DNA of 37,699 nt from positions 1-37,699 of IMG/VR virus record IMGVR_UViG_3300042898_000725; one strand, 5' to 3'. The position numbers and the translations under genes are program-made. Every line of letters begins with the position of its first letter. Positions within the stretch are counted from its first letter, which is position 1. The notes under the pieces are model-generated. The model searched no databases and had not been told where the DNA came from. It saw only the letters and a program-made list of their open reading frames with translations. Positions 1-6,195 of this stretch are shown piece by piece. The DNA comes from a virus.

Positions 1-76
1 GTGCATATTTGTAAACCCCTTTAGAGGACAGGTCGCATCGGCTGCGACTTTCAAAATCAATCCACAAAATAGTCAT
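1..76 (-). CDS. DNA polymerase family A, N-terminal piece (continues at the right end of the window)
   Basis: Read on the minus strand, an ATG at 76-74 opens a frame that stays open to position 1. It encodes MTILWIDFESRSRCDLSSLK and then GVYKYA. The IDFES segment is the first motif (DxE) of the DnaQ-type 3'-5' exonuclease that heads phage polymerases of this type. The frame continues without a stop into position 37699 on the same strand, where the rest of the polymerase lies. A Shine-Dalgarno GGAGA sits about 5 bases before the ATG. The start overlaps the 3' end of the HNH gene by 20 bases, which suggests translational coupling. Family members usually have about 10-15 more residues between the YKYA and DDDEVVTW segments, so a few tens of bases may be missing at the join. 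Confidence 0.85.
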   Translation of the reverse strand, partial: MTILWIDFESRSRCDLSSKGVYKYA

Positions 77-536
77 AATGTCTCCGCACTTTTATGGCGC
101 TTATAGTGGATTCATGCACGCCATACTCAATGGCCAACTGCCGTCCGATACCGAAAGCGTTTGAGTTAACGCGCGCGCGAATATCTTTTACTTGGGCTTC
201 AGTCAGCTTACCTCTTCGCTGATGCAATACCGCGTCTATATTGTTTTCGCTGCGCGTGCCCCAGCGCAAATTCTGCAATCGATTATCGCTAGGGTCACCG
301 TTTTTATGCAGGCACTCACACTTAAACGGCGCGGGGCCAACAAACGCCAGCAATACCAGTTTATGAACGCATTGGCTATTTCCGCGCCCCAAGGCAACGC
401 TTAAATGCCCTTGCGGCATACGACCCGGCTTTAACAATCGCCCATTAGCGCCGCGCCTAAATGTCCGCACTCGCCCTTGATCGCTGGCCTCATACAGCCC
501 TTCATAGCCCGGTATCGGTTTCCATATCTCACCCAT
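57..536 (-). CDS. NUMOD4-HNH endonuclease with C-terminal helix-turn-helix
   Basis: This 159-residue protein starts with a NUMOD4 domain (WKPIPGYEGLYEASDQGRVR, residues 5-24). An HNH nuclease core follows, with candidate metal/catalytic residues H58, H77 and N85/N89 in the CLHKNGDPSDNRLQNLRW segment. The C-terminal region 110-150 (LTEAQVKDIR, then GIGRQLAIEYGVHESTI) looks like a homeodomain-type DNA-binding helix-turn-helix. The layout matches free-standing homing-type endonucleases common in phages. It lies between the putative ssDNA-binding gene and the polymerase, overlaps the polymerase start by 20 bases, and has no clear ribosome-binding site. Its ATG is only about 12 bases after the T-run of a strong hairpin. 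It probably entered as a mobile gene and was kept in the operon. Confidence 0.9.
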   Translation of the reverse strand: MGEIWKPIPGYEGLYEASDQGRVRTFRRGANGRLLKPGRMPQGHLSVALGRGNSQCVHKLVLLAFVGPAPFKCECLHKNGDPSDNRLQNLRWGTRSENNIDAVLHQRRGKLTEAQVKDIRARVNSNAFGIGRQLAIEYGVHESTISAIKVRRHYDYFVD

Positions 537-548
537 GTTACGTCCAAT

Positions 549-627
549 AAAAAAGCCCTGTTCTGCATTCTCGTCTTGCGACGTTGGCGGACTCGGCAGA
601 CACCGAGCAGAATGCAGAACAGGGCTT
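549..627 (-). terminator. Three-way-junction terminator or attenuator upstream of HNH-polymerase
   Basis: Read on the minus strand, a perfect 19-bp stem (arms 609-627 and 553-571) ends in six T residues (554-549). The 37-base loop folds further. One hairpin has stem CTCGG/CCGAG (603-607 with 592-596) and a six-base loop. The other has stem CGTC/GACG (580-583 with 572-575) and a GNRA-type GCAA tetraloop. The T-run makes it an intrinsic terminator candidate for the upstream nuclease/ssDNA-binding transcript, but HNH and polymerase lie directly downstream, so regulated read-through is likely. Confidence 0.75.
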
Positions 628-647
628 GTCTGTCAGCGTGCCGCCAA
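584..647 (-). promoter_or_regulatory. Possible alternative (anti-terminator) pairing
   Basis: In the minus-strand transcript, TTGGCGG (647-641) and CAGACA (632-627) come before the terminator stem. They are complementary, in antiparallel order, to TGTCTG (602-597, a hairpin loop) and CCGCCAA (590-584, a junction strand) inside the terminator fold. The early segments could pair first and enclose the 5' arm of the terminator stem, or form pseudoknots with it. This is inferred from base complementarity only. Confidence 0.5.
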
Positions 648-679
648 GCACAAACACATACTAGCATAAGAGGGTGGCC

Positions 680-742
680 CCGGTTACCCTGCCAGCATCA
701 GGGCGAACCGACCAAGGAAGATCCTGATGTTTAGGTAACCGG
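680..742. other. Long imperfect hairpin in the 537-822 intergenic gap
   Basis: CCGGTTACC (680-688) pairs with GGTAACCGG (734-742), and inside it CATCAGG (696-702) pairs with CCTGATG (723-729). This gives a 9-bp and a 7-bp helix separated by an asymmetric internal loop, with a 20-base apical loop. There is no T-run on either side, so it does not look like an intrinsic terminator. No credible coding frame fills the 537-822 gap. The rest of the gap (743-822) shows nothing recognisable. Confidence 0.6.
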
Positions 743-822
743 TGCCATTGAAAGGTGGGGTACTCGCTGCACTGCCTTTGCATTTCAGCTAACTGGTCAG
801 CATCCGCTTTCCCCCGTGCTAC

Positions 823-1473
823 TTAGCCGCGACGACGGCGTCCTGCTGGCGCTGCTTCAGCCGGTGCTTCGGCCTCTGCTTCTGCTGCGGGTGCATCCGA
901 CTCGCCGTCCATCGAGACGAACTCGACGACTTCAAACACCGGCGTGTAGATGCGGCCATACGACTTGTGCGTGTAGTGATCTTTCTTCAGATGCACGACA
1001 GGCACGGGCTTGCTCTGGTCTTTTTCGACCTGCTCGGCGATCGCTACTGCCAACGCCTGAACGGCCTTCCTACCGCCGACGGACGTCACTGTGTAGCGCG
1101 CTTCCATGCCCTTGTCTTCGCCAGACAGACACTTCAGCGACATACCGATCTGCGCTTCCCAACCACGCTTGGCGTTGGGTGGTGCAGCTTCCATCTCTGG
1201 CAACGGCTCAGACACCGACACCATTTTCTCACCCAACACTTCACCATCACCCCACGCGATATAGCCGTGGATGAACGAGAACGGGTTGACTGCCCAAGTC
1301 GAATCGCTCTCGACTTCGGTTTGGTCAGCGCCGAACACCCAGTGACCGGTCTTGTCCATCTTGATGATGACGGAACCTGCTGGGCCTGCGGCGGTATCAA
1401 GCGCACGCAGAGCGGTGGTAAGCGACGCTACTGCTGGAAGGTTTGCACCTTTGAAATTAACAAGATTCGACAT
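823..1473 (-). CDS. Putative ssDNA-binding replication protein
   Basis: The protein has 216 residues. The N-terminal 180 residues look like one globular beta-rich domain (VIIKMDKTGHWVFGADQTEV, then WAVNPFSFIHGYIAWGDGEV). The tail is alanine/glutamate-rich (residues about 190-210) and ends in RRRRG. It lies 10 bases downstream of the DUF2800 nuclease and upstream of the polymerase, the place where many phage modules of this kind carry a DUF2815-like ssDNA-binding protein. I cannot place it in a family from motifs alone; the role is inferred from context and from the acidic tail, a common trait of ssDNA-binding proteins. A good ribosome-binding site (AGGAG, 7 bases before ATG) supports the start. 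Confidence 0.7.
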   Translation of the reverse strand: MSNLVNFKGANLPAVASLTTALRALDTAAGPAGSVIIKMDKTGHWVFGADQTEVESDSTWAVNPFSFIHGYIAWGDGEVLGEKMVSVSEPLPEMEAAPPNAKRGWEAQIGMSLKCLSGEDKGMEARYTVTSVGGRKAVQALAVAIAEQVEKDQSKPVPVVHLKKDHYTHKSYGRIYTPVFEVVEFVSMDGESDAPAAEAEAEAPAEAAPAGRRRRG

Positions 1474-1483
1474 TACTTTACTC

Positions 1484-2608
1484 CTATTGGATTTTAGAAA
1501 GGGCTGCAGTCAACTGCTTCCCGATTTGCAACACCGCTGGTCGTGGATCTGACTCCACTGCCAACGTATCGCCCGATGACACAGATACGACCATGTCAGC
1601 GGGAAATTCTATTTTAGCCTTTTTCAAGACTTTCTCAAGCTGTGCTGGCGACTTAATTGTCGGCGGCTCATACGCGTCTTCGATACCGTTGACGTCCGCC
1701 CACGCTTCGATCTTCGCCTTGTCCACCCACTGGCGCCGCGCCTGCTTGGCGACCATCTTGTAGCCTGGCACCGCAACACCGTTTTGCAGCATCTCGAACG
1801 CTAACGCACGCAGGTCGGTGATGTAGCTCTCAATCATGTCGGCCTGACGCAGCTGTGCTGCGATCTGCTGTGCAGGCATCTCAAGCAGTTTGGCCTTCAG
1901 AGCACGCTCGACTGCACCGTTCATGCGTGGGCAGATGGGTTTCGCAGCACACCAACGGCAGTGGTCGCCCTCTTGCATGGGTGGCTCTGGCCATGACGAC
2001 AGACGCACGGCGTACAGCAGCTCTTGCTCAAACTCTTTGATGCGCGCAGGTGTCGTCACCCAACGACGCACCATCGGGGGCTGCACGATGATGCACTCGA
2101 TCTCGTCTACCCCTTCAAACACCCACTGCGCGGCCGGTGTTCTCATCGCTGCTGCTGCGTAAAATAAGAGCTGAGGGTTTTCCACAGCATCAACAGATAC
2201 GCCATCGCCAAATTTCCAATCAAGAACGATGGCGCGTTTACCTTTACGCCCAAGTAGGTCAGTGCTACCAAAGACATTAGGCAGAAAATCGCCAAAGGCA
2301 ACTCGGGTTTCAACCATGTACTCCATCGTCTTGTCGGGGTCGATCTCGTCAAGCGCCGCGAGAGCGGGAATAATCTTCTCATCAATTAACTCCTGTGTCA
2401 GAACTTGATCTTTGTACTGGGCGCCAATGCACTGCTCTGGCTTCTTGTCGAACTCCAAGAGTTCAGCGATGACATTGTGCAGAAGAGTGCCACGGTCTGC
2501 GTGTTCGGAAGATGGCTTGGGTGGCATCTTCTGCACCAGCTTAACTGACGCCGGGCAGTTGATGACGCGTTTGGCGGTCGAGCCGCCGACAACATTAGAG
2601 TGATCCAT
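1484..2608 (-). CDS. PD-(D/E)XK nuclease, DUF2800 type (RecB/Cas4-like, cysteine cluster)
   Basis: This 374-residue protein carries the signature of the DUF2800 nuclease family. It has an N-terminal STAKRVINCPAS with C18, RGTLLH with H44, D117 in FGSTDLLG, the core D130-x-K132 in IVLDWKFGDG, and Q146 in NPQLLFYAAA. A C-terminal C217-x2-C220-x5-C226 group, with C18, could hold a 4Fe-4S cluster as in AddB and Cas4. Such proteins are expected to be DNA exonucleases acting in phage replication or recombination. It is the first gene of the leftward replication operon. The start is supported by GGAGG 5 bases upstream and by a promoter whose predicted transcript start is about 23 bases before the ATG. 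Confidence 0.9.
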   Translation of the reverse strand: MDHSNVVGGSTAKRVINCPASVKLVQKMPPKPSSEHADRGTLLHNVIAELLEFDKKPEQCIGAQYKDQVLTQELIDEKIIPALAALDEIDPDKTMEYMVETRVAFGDFLPNVFGSTDLLGRKGKRAIVLDWKFGDGVSVDAVENPQLLFYAAAAMRTPAAQWVFEGVDEIECIIVQPPMVRRWVTTPARIKEFEQELLYAVRLSSWPEPPMQEGDHCRWCAAKPICPRMNGAVERALKAKLLEMPAQQIAAQLRQADMIESYITDLRALAFEMLQNGVAVPGYKMVAKQARRQWVDKAKIEAWADVNGIEDAYEPPTIKSPAQLEKVLKKAKIEFPADMVVSVSSGDTLAVESDPRPAVLQIGKQLTAALSKIQ

Positions 2609-2637
2609 CCTTACCTCCGTTTTGTGATTGAGCCTCG

Positions 2638-2666
2638 ACTGTAGTCCCTAAAATAATCCTTGTCAA
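2638..2666 (-). promoter_or_regulatory. Leftward sigma-70 promoter for the replication operon
   Basis: On the minus strand there is a perfect -35 TTGACA (complement of 2661-2666), a 17-base spacer, and a -10 TACAGT (complement of 2638-2643, four of six consensus bases). The predicted transcript start is near 2631, leaving a leader of about 23 bases with GGAGG before the DUF2800 nuclease. Confidence 0.7.
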
Positions 2667-2680
2667 ATACTTTTTTAGGG
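2646..2680. promoter_or_regulatory. Symmetrical operator centred on the shared -35 of two divergent promoters
   Basis: CCCTAAAA (2646-2653) and TTTTAGGG (2673-2680) form a perfect 8-bp inverted repeat. Its exact centre (2663) is also the centre of TTGTCAA (2660-2666), which serves as -35 element for both strands. A dimeric regulator binding here could control both operons at once. No gene for such a regulator is evident nearby. Confidence 0.7.
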
Positions 2681-2689
2681 TGTTATATT
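2660..2689 (+). promoter_or_regulatory. Rightward sigma-70 promoter, probably giving a leaderless transcript
   Basis: The -35 is TTGTCA (2660-2665). The -10 is TTATAT (2683-2688, 17-base spacer) or TATATT (2684-2689, 18-base spacer). Counting 6-8 bases from either -10 places the transcript start at about 2695-2696, the A of the first ATG. The first gene would then have no untranslated leader. Confidence 0.75.
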
Positions 2690-2695
2690 TCGGCC

Positions 2696-2971
2696 ATGCT
2701 TGAAAAAGAAATCGAAAACTATTTTGTCTGGACAGTCGAGCGTGCGGGCGGCAAGACGTACAAGTTCAAGTCTGTCACACAGCGCGGGGTTAGTGACCGC
2801 TTAGCTTGTATGCCTGATGGCAGCACATGGTTTGTCGAGTTGAAAACCAAAGGCGGTCGGCTGTCCGAGCTGCAAAAGATCTTTCGCAACGACGTGTTGC
2901 GCTTAAAACAAAACTACGCCTGTTTATGGTCGAAGGAGATGATAGATGAATGGATTAGACAAATTAGTTGA
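2696..2971 (+). CDS. VRR-NUC domain nuclease
   Basis: This 91-residue protein is essentially one VRR-NUC domain. RGVSDRLACMPDGS carries D34, and WFVELKTKGGRLSELQ carries the E48-x-K50 pair and Q60, the catalytic set of this PD-(D/E)XK branch. Stand-alone phage VRR-NUC proteins are thought to cut structured DNA such as junctions or flaps during replication or recombination. I place the start at the ATG at 2696 rather than the upstream TTG at 2660, because the TTG lies inside the -35 box and the added residues do not belong to the domain. It heads the rightward operon with the SNF2 helicase downstream, a common phage pairing. Confidence 0.92.
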   Translation: MLEKEIENYFVWTVERAGGKTYKFKSVTQRGVSDRLACMPDGSTWFVELKTKGGRLSELQKIFRNDVLRLKQNYACLWSKEMIDEWIRQIS

Positions 2972-3218
2972 AGAGCTGGGCGGGAATTTTTTATTGGGCG
3001 GCGCAGTCATTCAGTTTTCTGACGCTACTTTTACAGACGCTTTTAAGACTATTTATGAAGCAGGCGCAGCAGCAGAGCGCGAGGCGTGCGCAGAAGCCTG
3101 TAATGGCGCAGTAGGGTCTGCGTCTATGTACGACAGTCCTGATTCTGCAAAATTTGCCTACGGCATTAAAAACCATTGCCAAGAACTTATCCGCGCCAGA
3201 GGCAACGATGCAGCTTAG
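2946..3218 (+). CDS. Small phage protein of unknown function
   Basis: This 90-residue acidic protein is preceded by GGAG (about 6 bases before ATG), overlaps the 3' end of the VRR-NUC gene by 26 bases and overlaps the helicase start by 11 bases. Residues 38-56 (EAGAAAEREACAEACNGAV) form an alanine/glutamate-rich helix of a kind frequent in small phage proteins, and the tail IRARGNDAA is basic. No catalytic motif is visible. Position suggests co-expression with the two nucleic-acid enzymes. Confidence 0.75.
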   Translation: MNGLDKLVEELGGNFLLGGAVIQFSDATFTDAFKTIYEAGAAAEREACAEACNGAVGSASMYDSPDSAKFAYGIKNHCQELIRARGNDAA

Positions 3219-4587
3219 ACCCTACCAAGACGAAGCCGCCGACTTCCTATACGAACGCGATCGGGCGATGATCTTGGCACCCGTGGGCGCAGGCAAGACG
3301 GCCATTACGCTGACGGCCATGCAGGCGATGATGCGCGAGCCGATGTTTGCGAATGGTCGCTGGCTAGTCGTTGCACCTAAACGAGTCTGTACCGATGTCT
3401 GGCCGGTCGAGATGGCCAAGTGGGCGCCGGGCTTGAGCTGCACAATTGCTGTGGGGACGGGCGAGCAACGGCGCAAAGCTTTTGACGCGCCTGCCAAGAC
3501 CGGCGCTAACGTGGTTGTCATCAACTATGACAATCTGCAATGGCTAGGCGAGATACTGCTCAACGGCGGCATGACGCTAGACAAGTTCAACTTCAAAGGT
3601 ATTGTGTTTGACGAGCTGACCAAAATGAAAAACCCGTCTGGCAAACGCTTTAAAGCTTTTGAAAAGGTCATCAAGGACGTGCCGATTCGATGGGGTCTGA
3701 CCGGGTCATTCACGTCCAACGGTCTGGAAGACGTCTTCGGCCAGTGCAAGATCGTCGATGAGAAGCTGCTGGGCCGTGCCAAAGGCGCCTTCTTGCAGCA
3801 ATACTTTGTATGTATGAACCGCGACTTTGGCGAGTGGTTGCCACGCCCAGGCGCCCTGCCGTTAGTCATGCAGCGCATCAAGCCGGCCACCTACGTCTTG
3901 GAGCCAGGCGAGTACAAGGACAAGCTGCCCGAGTGCCATGTGGTCGAGCTGCGCTGTCAGCTGGATGACCGCGCGCCATACGAGAAGATGAAAAAGGATT
4001 TTGTGGTGCAGTTTCCGACTGCGGAAATATTGGCGGCGAACGCAGCAGCCGTTACATCAAAGTTGCAACAGATGGCGTCTGGCTTTGTGTACGACAGCAG
4101 CCGGGTGGCATCCGACGTGCCGGGTCAGTTCATTAACAGCAAGACGGCAGTATGGTTTAGCGGGCACAAGTTTGACAGGTTAGACGAACTACTGGAGGAG
4201 AATCAACATGCGAATACGCTTCTTGTTTACCAGTTTCAGGAGGAGGTGGCGGAACTTCGTCGCCGCTATCCGAAGCTTGCCACCCTCGACGACCCCGACG
4301 CCATCAAGCGATGGAACGCAGGCCAAATCGAACTCCTCGCTGTACATCCCAAATCAGCCGGGCATGGCCTTAACCTACAGCACGGGGGAAGCCACATGGT
4401 ATTTCTGTCGTTGCCGTGGAGCCTGGAGCTGTACGAGCAAACGGTTGGACGACTGCACCGTTCAGGGCAGCTGCACGACGTCTGGGTTTATATCCTACTC
4501 GCCGACAAGACAGTTGACGAAAAGATCTGGGCAGCCCTGCACGACAAACGAGCAATTTCCGACATAGCAATGGAGGCATTGAAATGA
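3208..4587 (+). CDS. SNF2-type superfamily 2 DNA helicase/translocase
   Basis: With the start at ATG 3208 the protein has 459 residues and begins MQLRPYQDEAADFLYERDRA, the Q-motif-like start of phage SNF2 helicases. Motif I is APVGAGKT (24-31), motif II is VFDELTK (about 133-139, DELT in place of DEAH), and motif III-like GLTGSFTS is at 163-170. The C-terminal lobe has HGLNLQHGG and the motif VI segment QTVGRLHRSGQLHDVW. These ATP-driven translocases remodel DNA or protein-DNA complexes; phage members probably act in replication or recombination. An earlier ATG (3154) would add 18 residues but lies inside the preceding gene. AGAGG lies just upstream of 3208. Confidence 0.92.
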   Translation: MQLRPYQDEAADFLYERDRAMILAPVGAGKTAITLTAMQAMMREPMFANGRWLVVAPKRVCTDVWPVEMAKWAPGLSCTIAVGTGEQRRKAFDAPAKTGANVVVINYDNLQWLGEILLNGGMTLDKFNFKGIVFDELTKMKNPSGKRFKAFEKVIKDVPIRWGLTGSFTSNGLEDVFGQCKIVDEKLLGRAKGAFLQQYFVCMNRDFGEWLPRPGALPLVMQRIKPATYVLEPGEYKDKLPECHVVELRCQLDDRAPYEKMKKDFVVQFPTAEILAANAAAVTSKLQQMASGFVYDSSRVASDVPGQFINSKTAVWFSGHKFDRLDELLEENQHANTLLVYQFQEEVAELRRRYPKLATLDDPDAIKRWNAGQIELLAVHPKSAGHGLNLQHGGSHMVFLSLPWSLELYEQTVGRLHRSGQLHDVWVYILLADKTVDEKIWAALHDKRAISDIAMEALK

Positions 4588-4856
4588 CTGACAAACAACC
4601 CGAAGCCCTGCGGCTGGCTGATAGATTGGAAGCGGATGCTCAAGGTTTAAACCTTGGCGCTGAAGGTATGGGCTGGGAGCCAAGCGCAAACAATATGCAC
4701 GATGCAGCGACCGAACTACGCCGCTTGCATGAGGTGAATGCTGAGTTGGTGGAGGCGTTGGAAAAAATAGGGCTTTGCATTGCACATGACAATCCTAAAG
4801 GCGCAAGAAAAATTGCAGCAGCCGCTTATGCTTATGCTACAGGAGAACAACAATGA
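4584..4856 (+). CDS. Small helical phage protein of unknown function
   Basis: This 90-residue protein starts in an ATGA overlap with the helicase stop. Residues 1-20 (MTDKQPEALRLADRLEADAQ) and 40-65 (AATELRRLHEVNAELVEALE) are strongly helical and predict a short coiled coil. The type is common in the early regions of phages of proteobacteria; its function is not known. It is the first of a run of translationally coupled mini-genes. Confidence 0.8.
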   Translation: MTDKQPEALRLADRLEADAQGLNLGAEGMGWEPSANNMHDAATELRRLHEVNAELVEALEKIGLCIAHDNPKGARKIAAAAYAYATGEQQ

Positions 4857-4957
4857 TTGATGCCTTTATATTTTGGTTGATGAAACCGTTAGCAGAGATT
4901 GCCTTCTTTATCATTGTTGTTCTTATCTTGGCCTTCATATTCAGGGGGAAACTATGA
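4853..4957 (+). CDS. 34-residue single-pass membrane peptide
   Basis: The frame encodes MIDAFIFWLMKPLAEIAFFI and continues IVVLILAFIFRGKL, with a hydrophobic segment at about residues 15-30 and a basic end, so an inner-membrane peptide is expected. It shares an ATGA overlap with the gene before it and another with the gene after it, which strongly supports it as a real gene. AGGAGAACAA precedes the start. Its function is unknown. Confidence 0.7.
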   Translation: MIDAFIFWLMKPLAEIAFFIIVVLILAFIFRGKL

Positions 4958-5097
4958 CCATCACACTAACCCGCGCGGAAGGTTACTACTGCGTTGTATG
5001 TGGCAGGTTCCTGCCTGAAGAAGATGGCGTGGTCGTGCATGACGATGTGCCGCACCCTGTTGACATGGACTTTGGAGATGAGGAGAACCCGCAATGA
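4954..5097 (+). CDS. 47-residue putative zinc-binding mini-protein
   Basis: The start is the ATG at 4954, in an ATGA overlap with the membrane peptide and preceded by an AGGGGGAA ribosome-binding site. The protein begins MTITLTRAE and carries YYCVVCGRFL (a CxxC knuckle) followed by VVVHDDVPHP with two histidines, a plausible zinc site. The tail is acidic. The first seven residues, and the DNA encoding them, match those of the 5302 gene, which suggests recombination at gene starts. Confidence 0.7.
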   Translation: MTITLTRAEGYYCVVCGRFLPEEDGVVVHDDVPHPVDMDFGDEENPQ

Positions 5098-5294
5098 CAC
5101 CAAAAGAAATTAACGAGTTAAAGAAATTGCACAACCGATACCAAGAAGAAGGGCAAAAAGTTTACGCCTTAGTGATCGATTTGCATGAGAAATGCACCAA
5201 CTTGCAAAAAGAAATTCGAGAGGCCGAAGGCGAAGACTATGACCCCATCCCGCTGATCTTTGGCGCTGGTTTTTGGATTGACCCTGATCTGTGA
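5094..5294 (+). CDS. Small coiled-coil protein of unknown function
   Basis: The 66-residue product is helical and charged over residues 1-47 (MTPKEINELKKLHNRYQEEG, then KCTNLQKEIREAEGED). It ends with a hydrophobic DPIPLIFGAGFWIDPDL segment. It starts in an ATGA overlap and has GAGGAG upstream. No family is recognised. Confidence 0.75.
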   Translation: MTPKEINELKKLHNRYQEEGQKVYALVIDLHEKCTNLQKEIREAEGEDYDPIPLIFGAGFWIDPDL

Positions 5295-5301
5295 GGCAGC
5301 T

Positions 5302-5709
5302 ATGACAATCACACTAACACGCGAGGAAGCGCAGCAGGTGCTGGATGCAATGGAAGCAATGCAGACCTACACACGCGCAGAACGCAAAGGTTTACGGATA
5401 TTTGACGAAGCAATCGAAACCCTCCGCGCCAGACTTGCGCAGCCTGAACCGAAGCCGGTGGCGTGGATGTTGACAGAACTTGATGGCACTCCATTGATTG
5501 ATTGTGGCGATTTGGTTGTTAAGCAGCGCCCAGTTTTAGTAAGCGACAAAACGGACTGCATACCACTCTACACCGCCCCATCACAGCGCGAATGGCAGGG
5601 GCTGACGGATGAGGAACAACTAGAAATTATGAAACAGTTTGGGCCGGGTCAACGTAAATTATTTGCAGATGCCATCGAAGCCAAGCTAAAGGAGAAGAAC
5701 AGTGGATAA
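5302..5709 (+). CDS. Modular early protein of unknown function
   Basis: The start is the ATG at 5302 (GAGG 6 bases upstream), giving 135 residues. The N-terminus MTITLTREEAQQVLDAMEAM is helical. The middle (PKPVAWMLTELDGTPLIDCG) resembles segments frequent in phage early proteins, and the C-terminus is EWQGLTDEEQLEIMKQF followed by FADAIEAKLKEKNSG. The C-terminal module is repeated in the next gene and the N-terminal heptapeptide in the gene at 4954, so it looks like a mosaic. The family is common in phages but its function is unknown. Confidence 0.8.
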   Translation: MTITLTREEAQQVLDAMEAMQTYTRAERKGLRIFDEAIETLRARLAQPEPKPVAWMLTELDGTPLIDCGDLVVKQRPVLVSDKTDCIPLYTAPSQREWQGLTDEEQLEIMKQFGPGQRKLFADAIEAKLKEKNSG

Positions 5710-5920
5710 CTACGTGATTGACGGCGACTTGGTTTTTAGTGACCAGAGTTCCGCATTGAAGTTTTACCGTGAGCAGTATCACAAGAAGAAAGAATGGCAA
5801 GGGCTGACTAATGAAGAAATTCTGGAGGAGTACAGGCAAGCGTATGGCGATGATGGGGACTTGACTGATGTTTATTTTGCCCGCGCCATCGAAGCTAAGT
5901 TGAAAGAGAAGAACACATGA
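5702..5920 (+). CDS. Small protein sharing the C-terminal module of the preceding gene
   Basis: A GTG start at 5702 is preceded by AAGGAGAAGAACA and overlaps the previous gene by 8 bases. The 72-residue product ends with EWQGLTNEEILEEYRQAYGD and FARAIEAKLKEKNT, clearly homologous to the end of its neighbour, while its first 30 residues (MDNYVIDGDLVFSDQSSALK) are unrelated. This indicates duplication of a C-terminal module within the operon. Function unknown. Confidence 0.78.
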   Translation: MDNYVIDGDLVFSDQSSALKFYREQYHKKKEWQGLTNEEILEEYRQAYGDDGDLTDVYFARAIEAKLKEKNT

Positions 5921-6195
5921 GATACCTACTTTTATTATTGGCAGCGCCCGCAATGGCCGCCGCGCCCGACTACCTGACGTACACGAACGACATCAGTGTG
6001 CAGACAGTGTTGACCCAAGACCGTCCTAGCTGGTGCCACGGCATGAAGATGGCCTTTGACATCGACGGGCTAAACCGTGCGTACTATGGCTGCTGGGCCG
6101 CGTCGCAGGGCTTTGCGCACATTGAAATGTTGGACGGCAGCAAGCGTATTATCCCGATCTCTCGATTTAACAAACCCAAGGAGGCAACAAAATGA
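5917..6195 (+). CDS. Exported early protein with signal peptide
   Basis: This 92-residue protein starts MRYLLLLLAAPAMAAAPDYL: a basic residue, a leucine core and an AMA-A cleavage site near residue 15, so a mature periplasmic protein of about 77 residues is expected. The mature part has two cysteines (SWCHGMK and YYGCWAA) that could form a disulphide, and it ends basic. Phage early proteins exported to the periplasm can act in envelope or superinfection functions, but nothing here shows a specific role. It is coupled by ATGA overlaps on both sides. Confidence 0.8.
   Translation: MRYLLLLLAAPAMAAAPDYLTYTNDISVQTVLTQDRPSWCHGMKMAFDIDGLNRAYYGCWAASQGFAHIEMLDGSKRIIPISRFNKPKEATK

Noticed and set aside
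680-742. tRNA or hammerhead ribozyme
   Set aside because: GGTCGGTTCGCC resembles a T-arm and CCTGATG resembles a hammerhead core, but there is no anticodon arm, no acceptor end of the right length and no matching GAAA core.
1-822. Group I intron carrying the HNH gene
   Set aside because: The HNH gene lies between complete genes, the polymerase start overlaps it, and no exon is interrupted; a free-standing endonuclease fits better.
816-1497. Plus-strand frames of 152 and 176 codons opposite the putative ssDNA-binding gene
   Set aside because: They are antisense shadows: arginine-rich, low-complexity translations without ribosome-binding sites or recognisable domains.
2660-2695. TTG start for the VRR-NUC gene
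   Set aside because: The TTG is the first part of the -35 box, so it would not be transcribed from the promoter seen.
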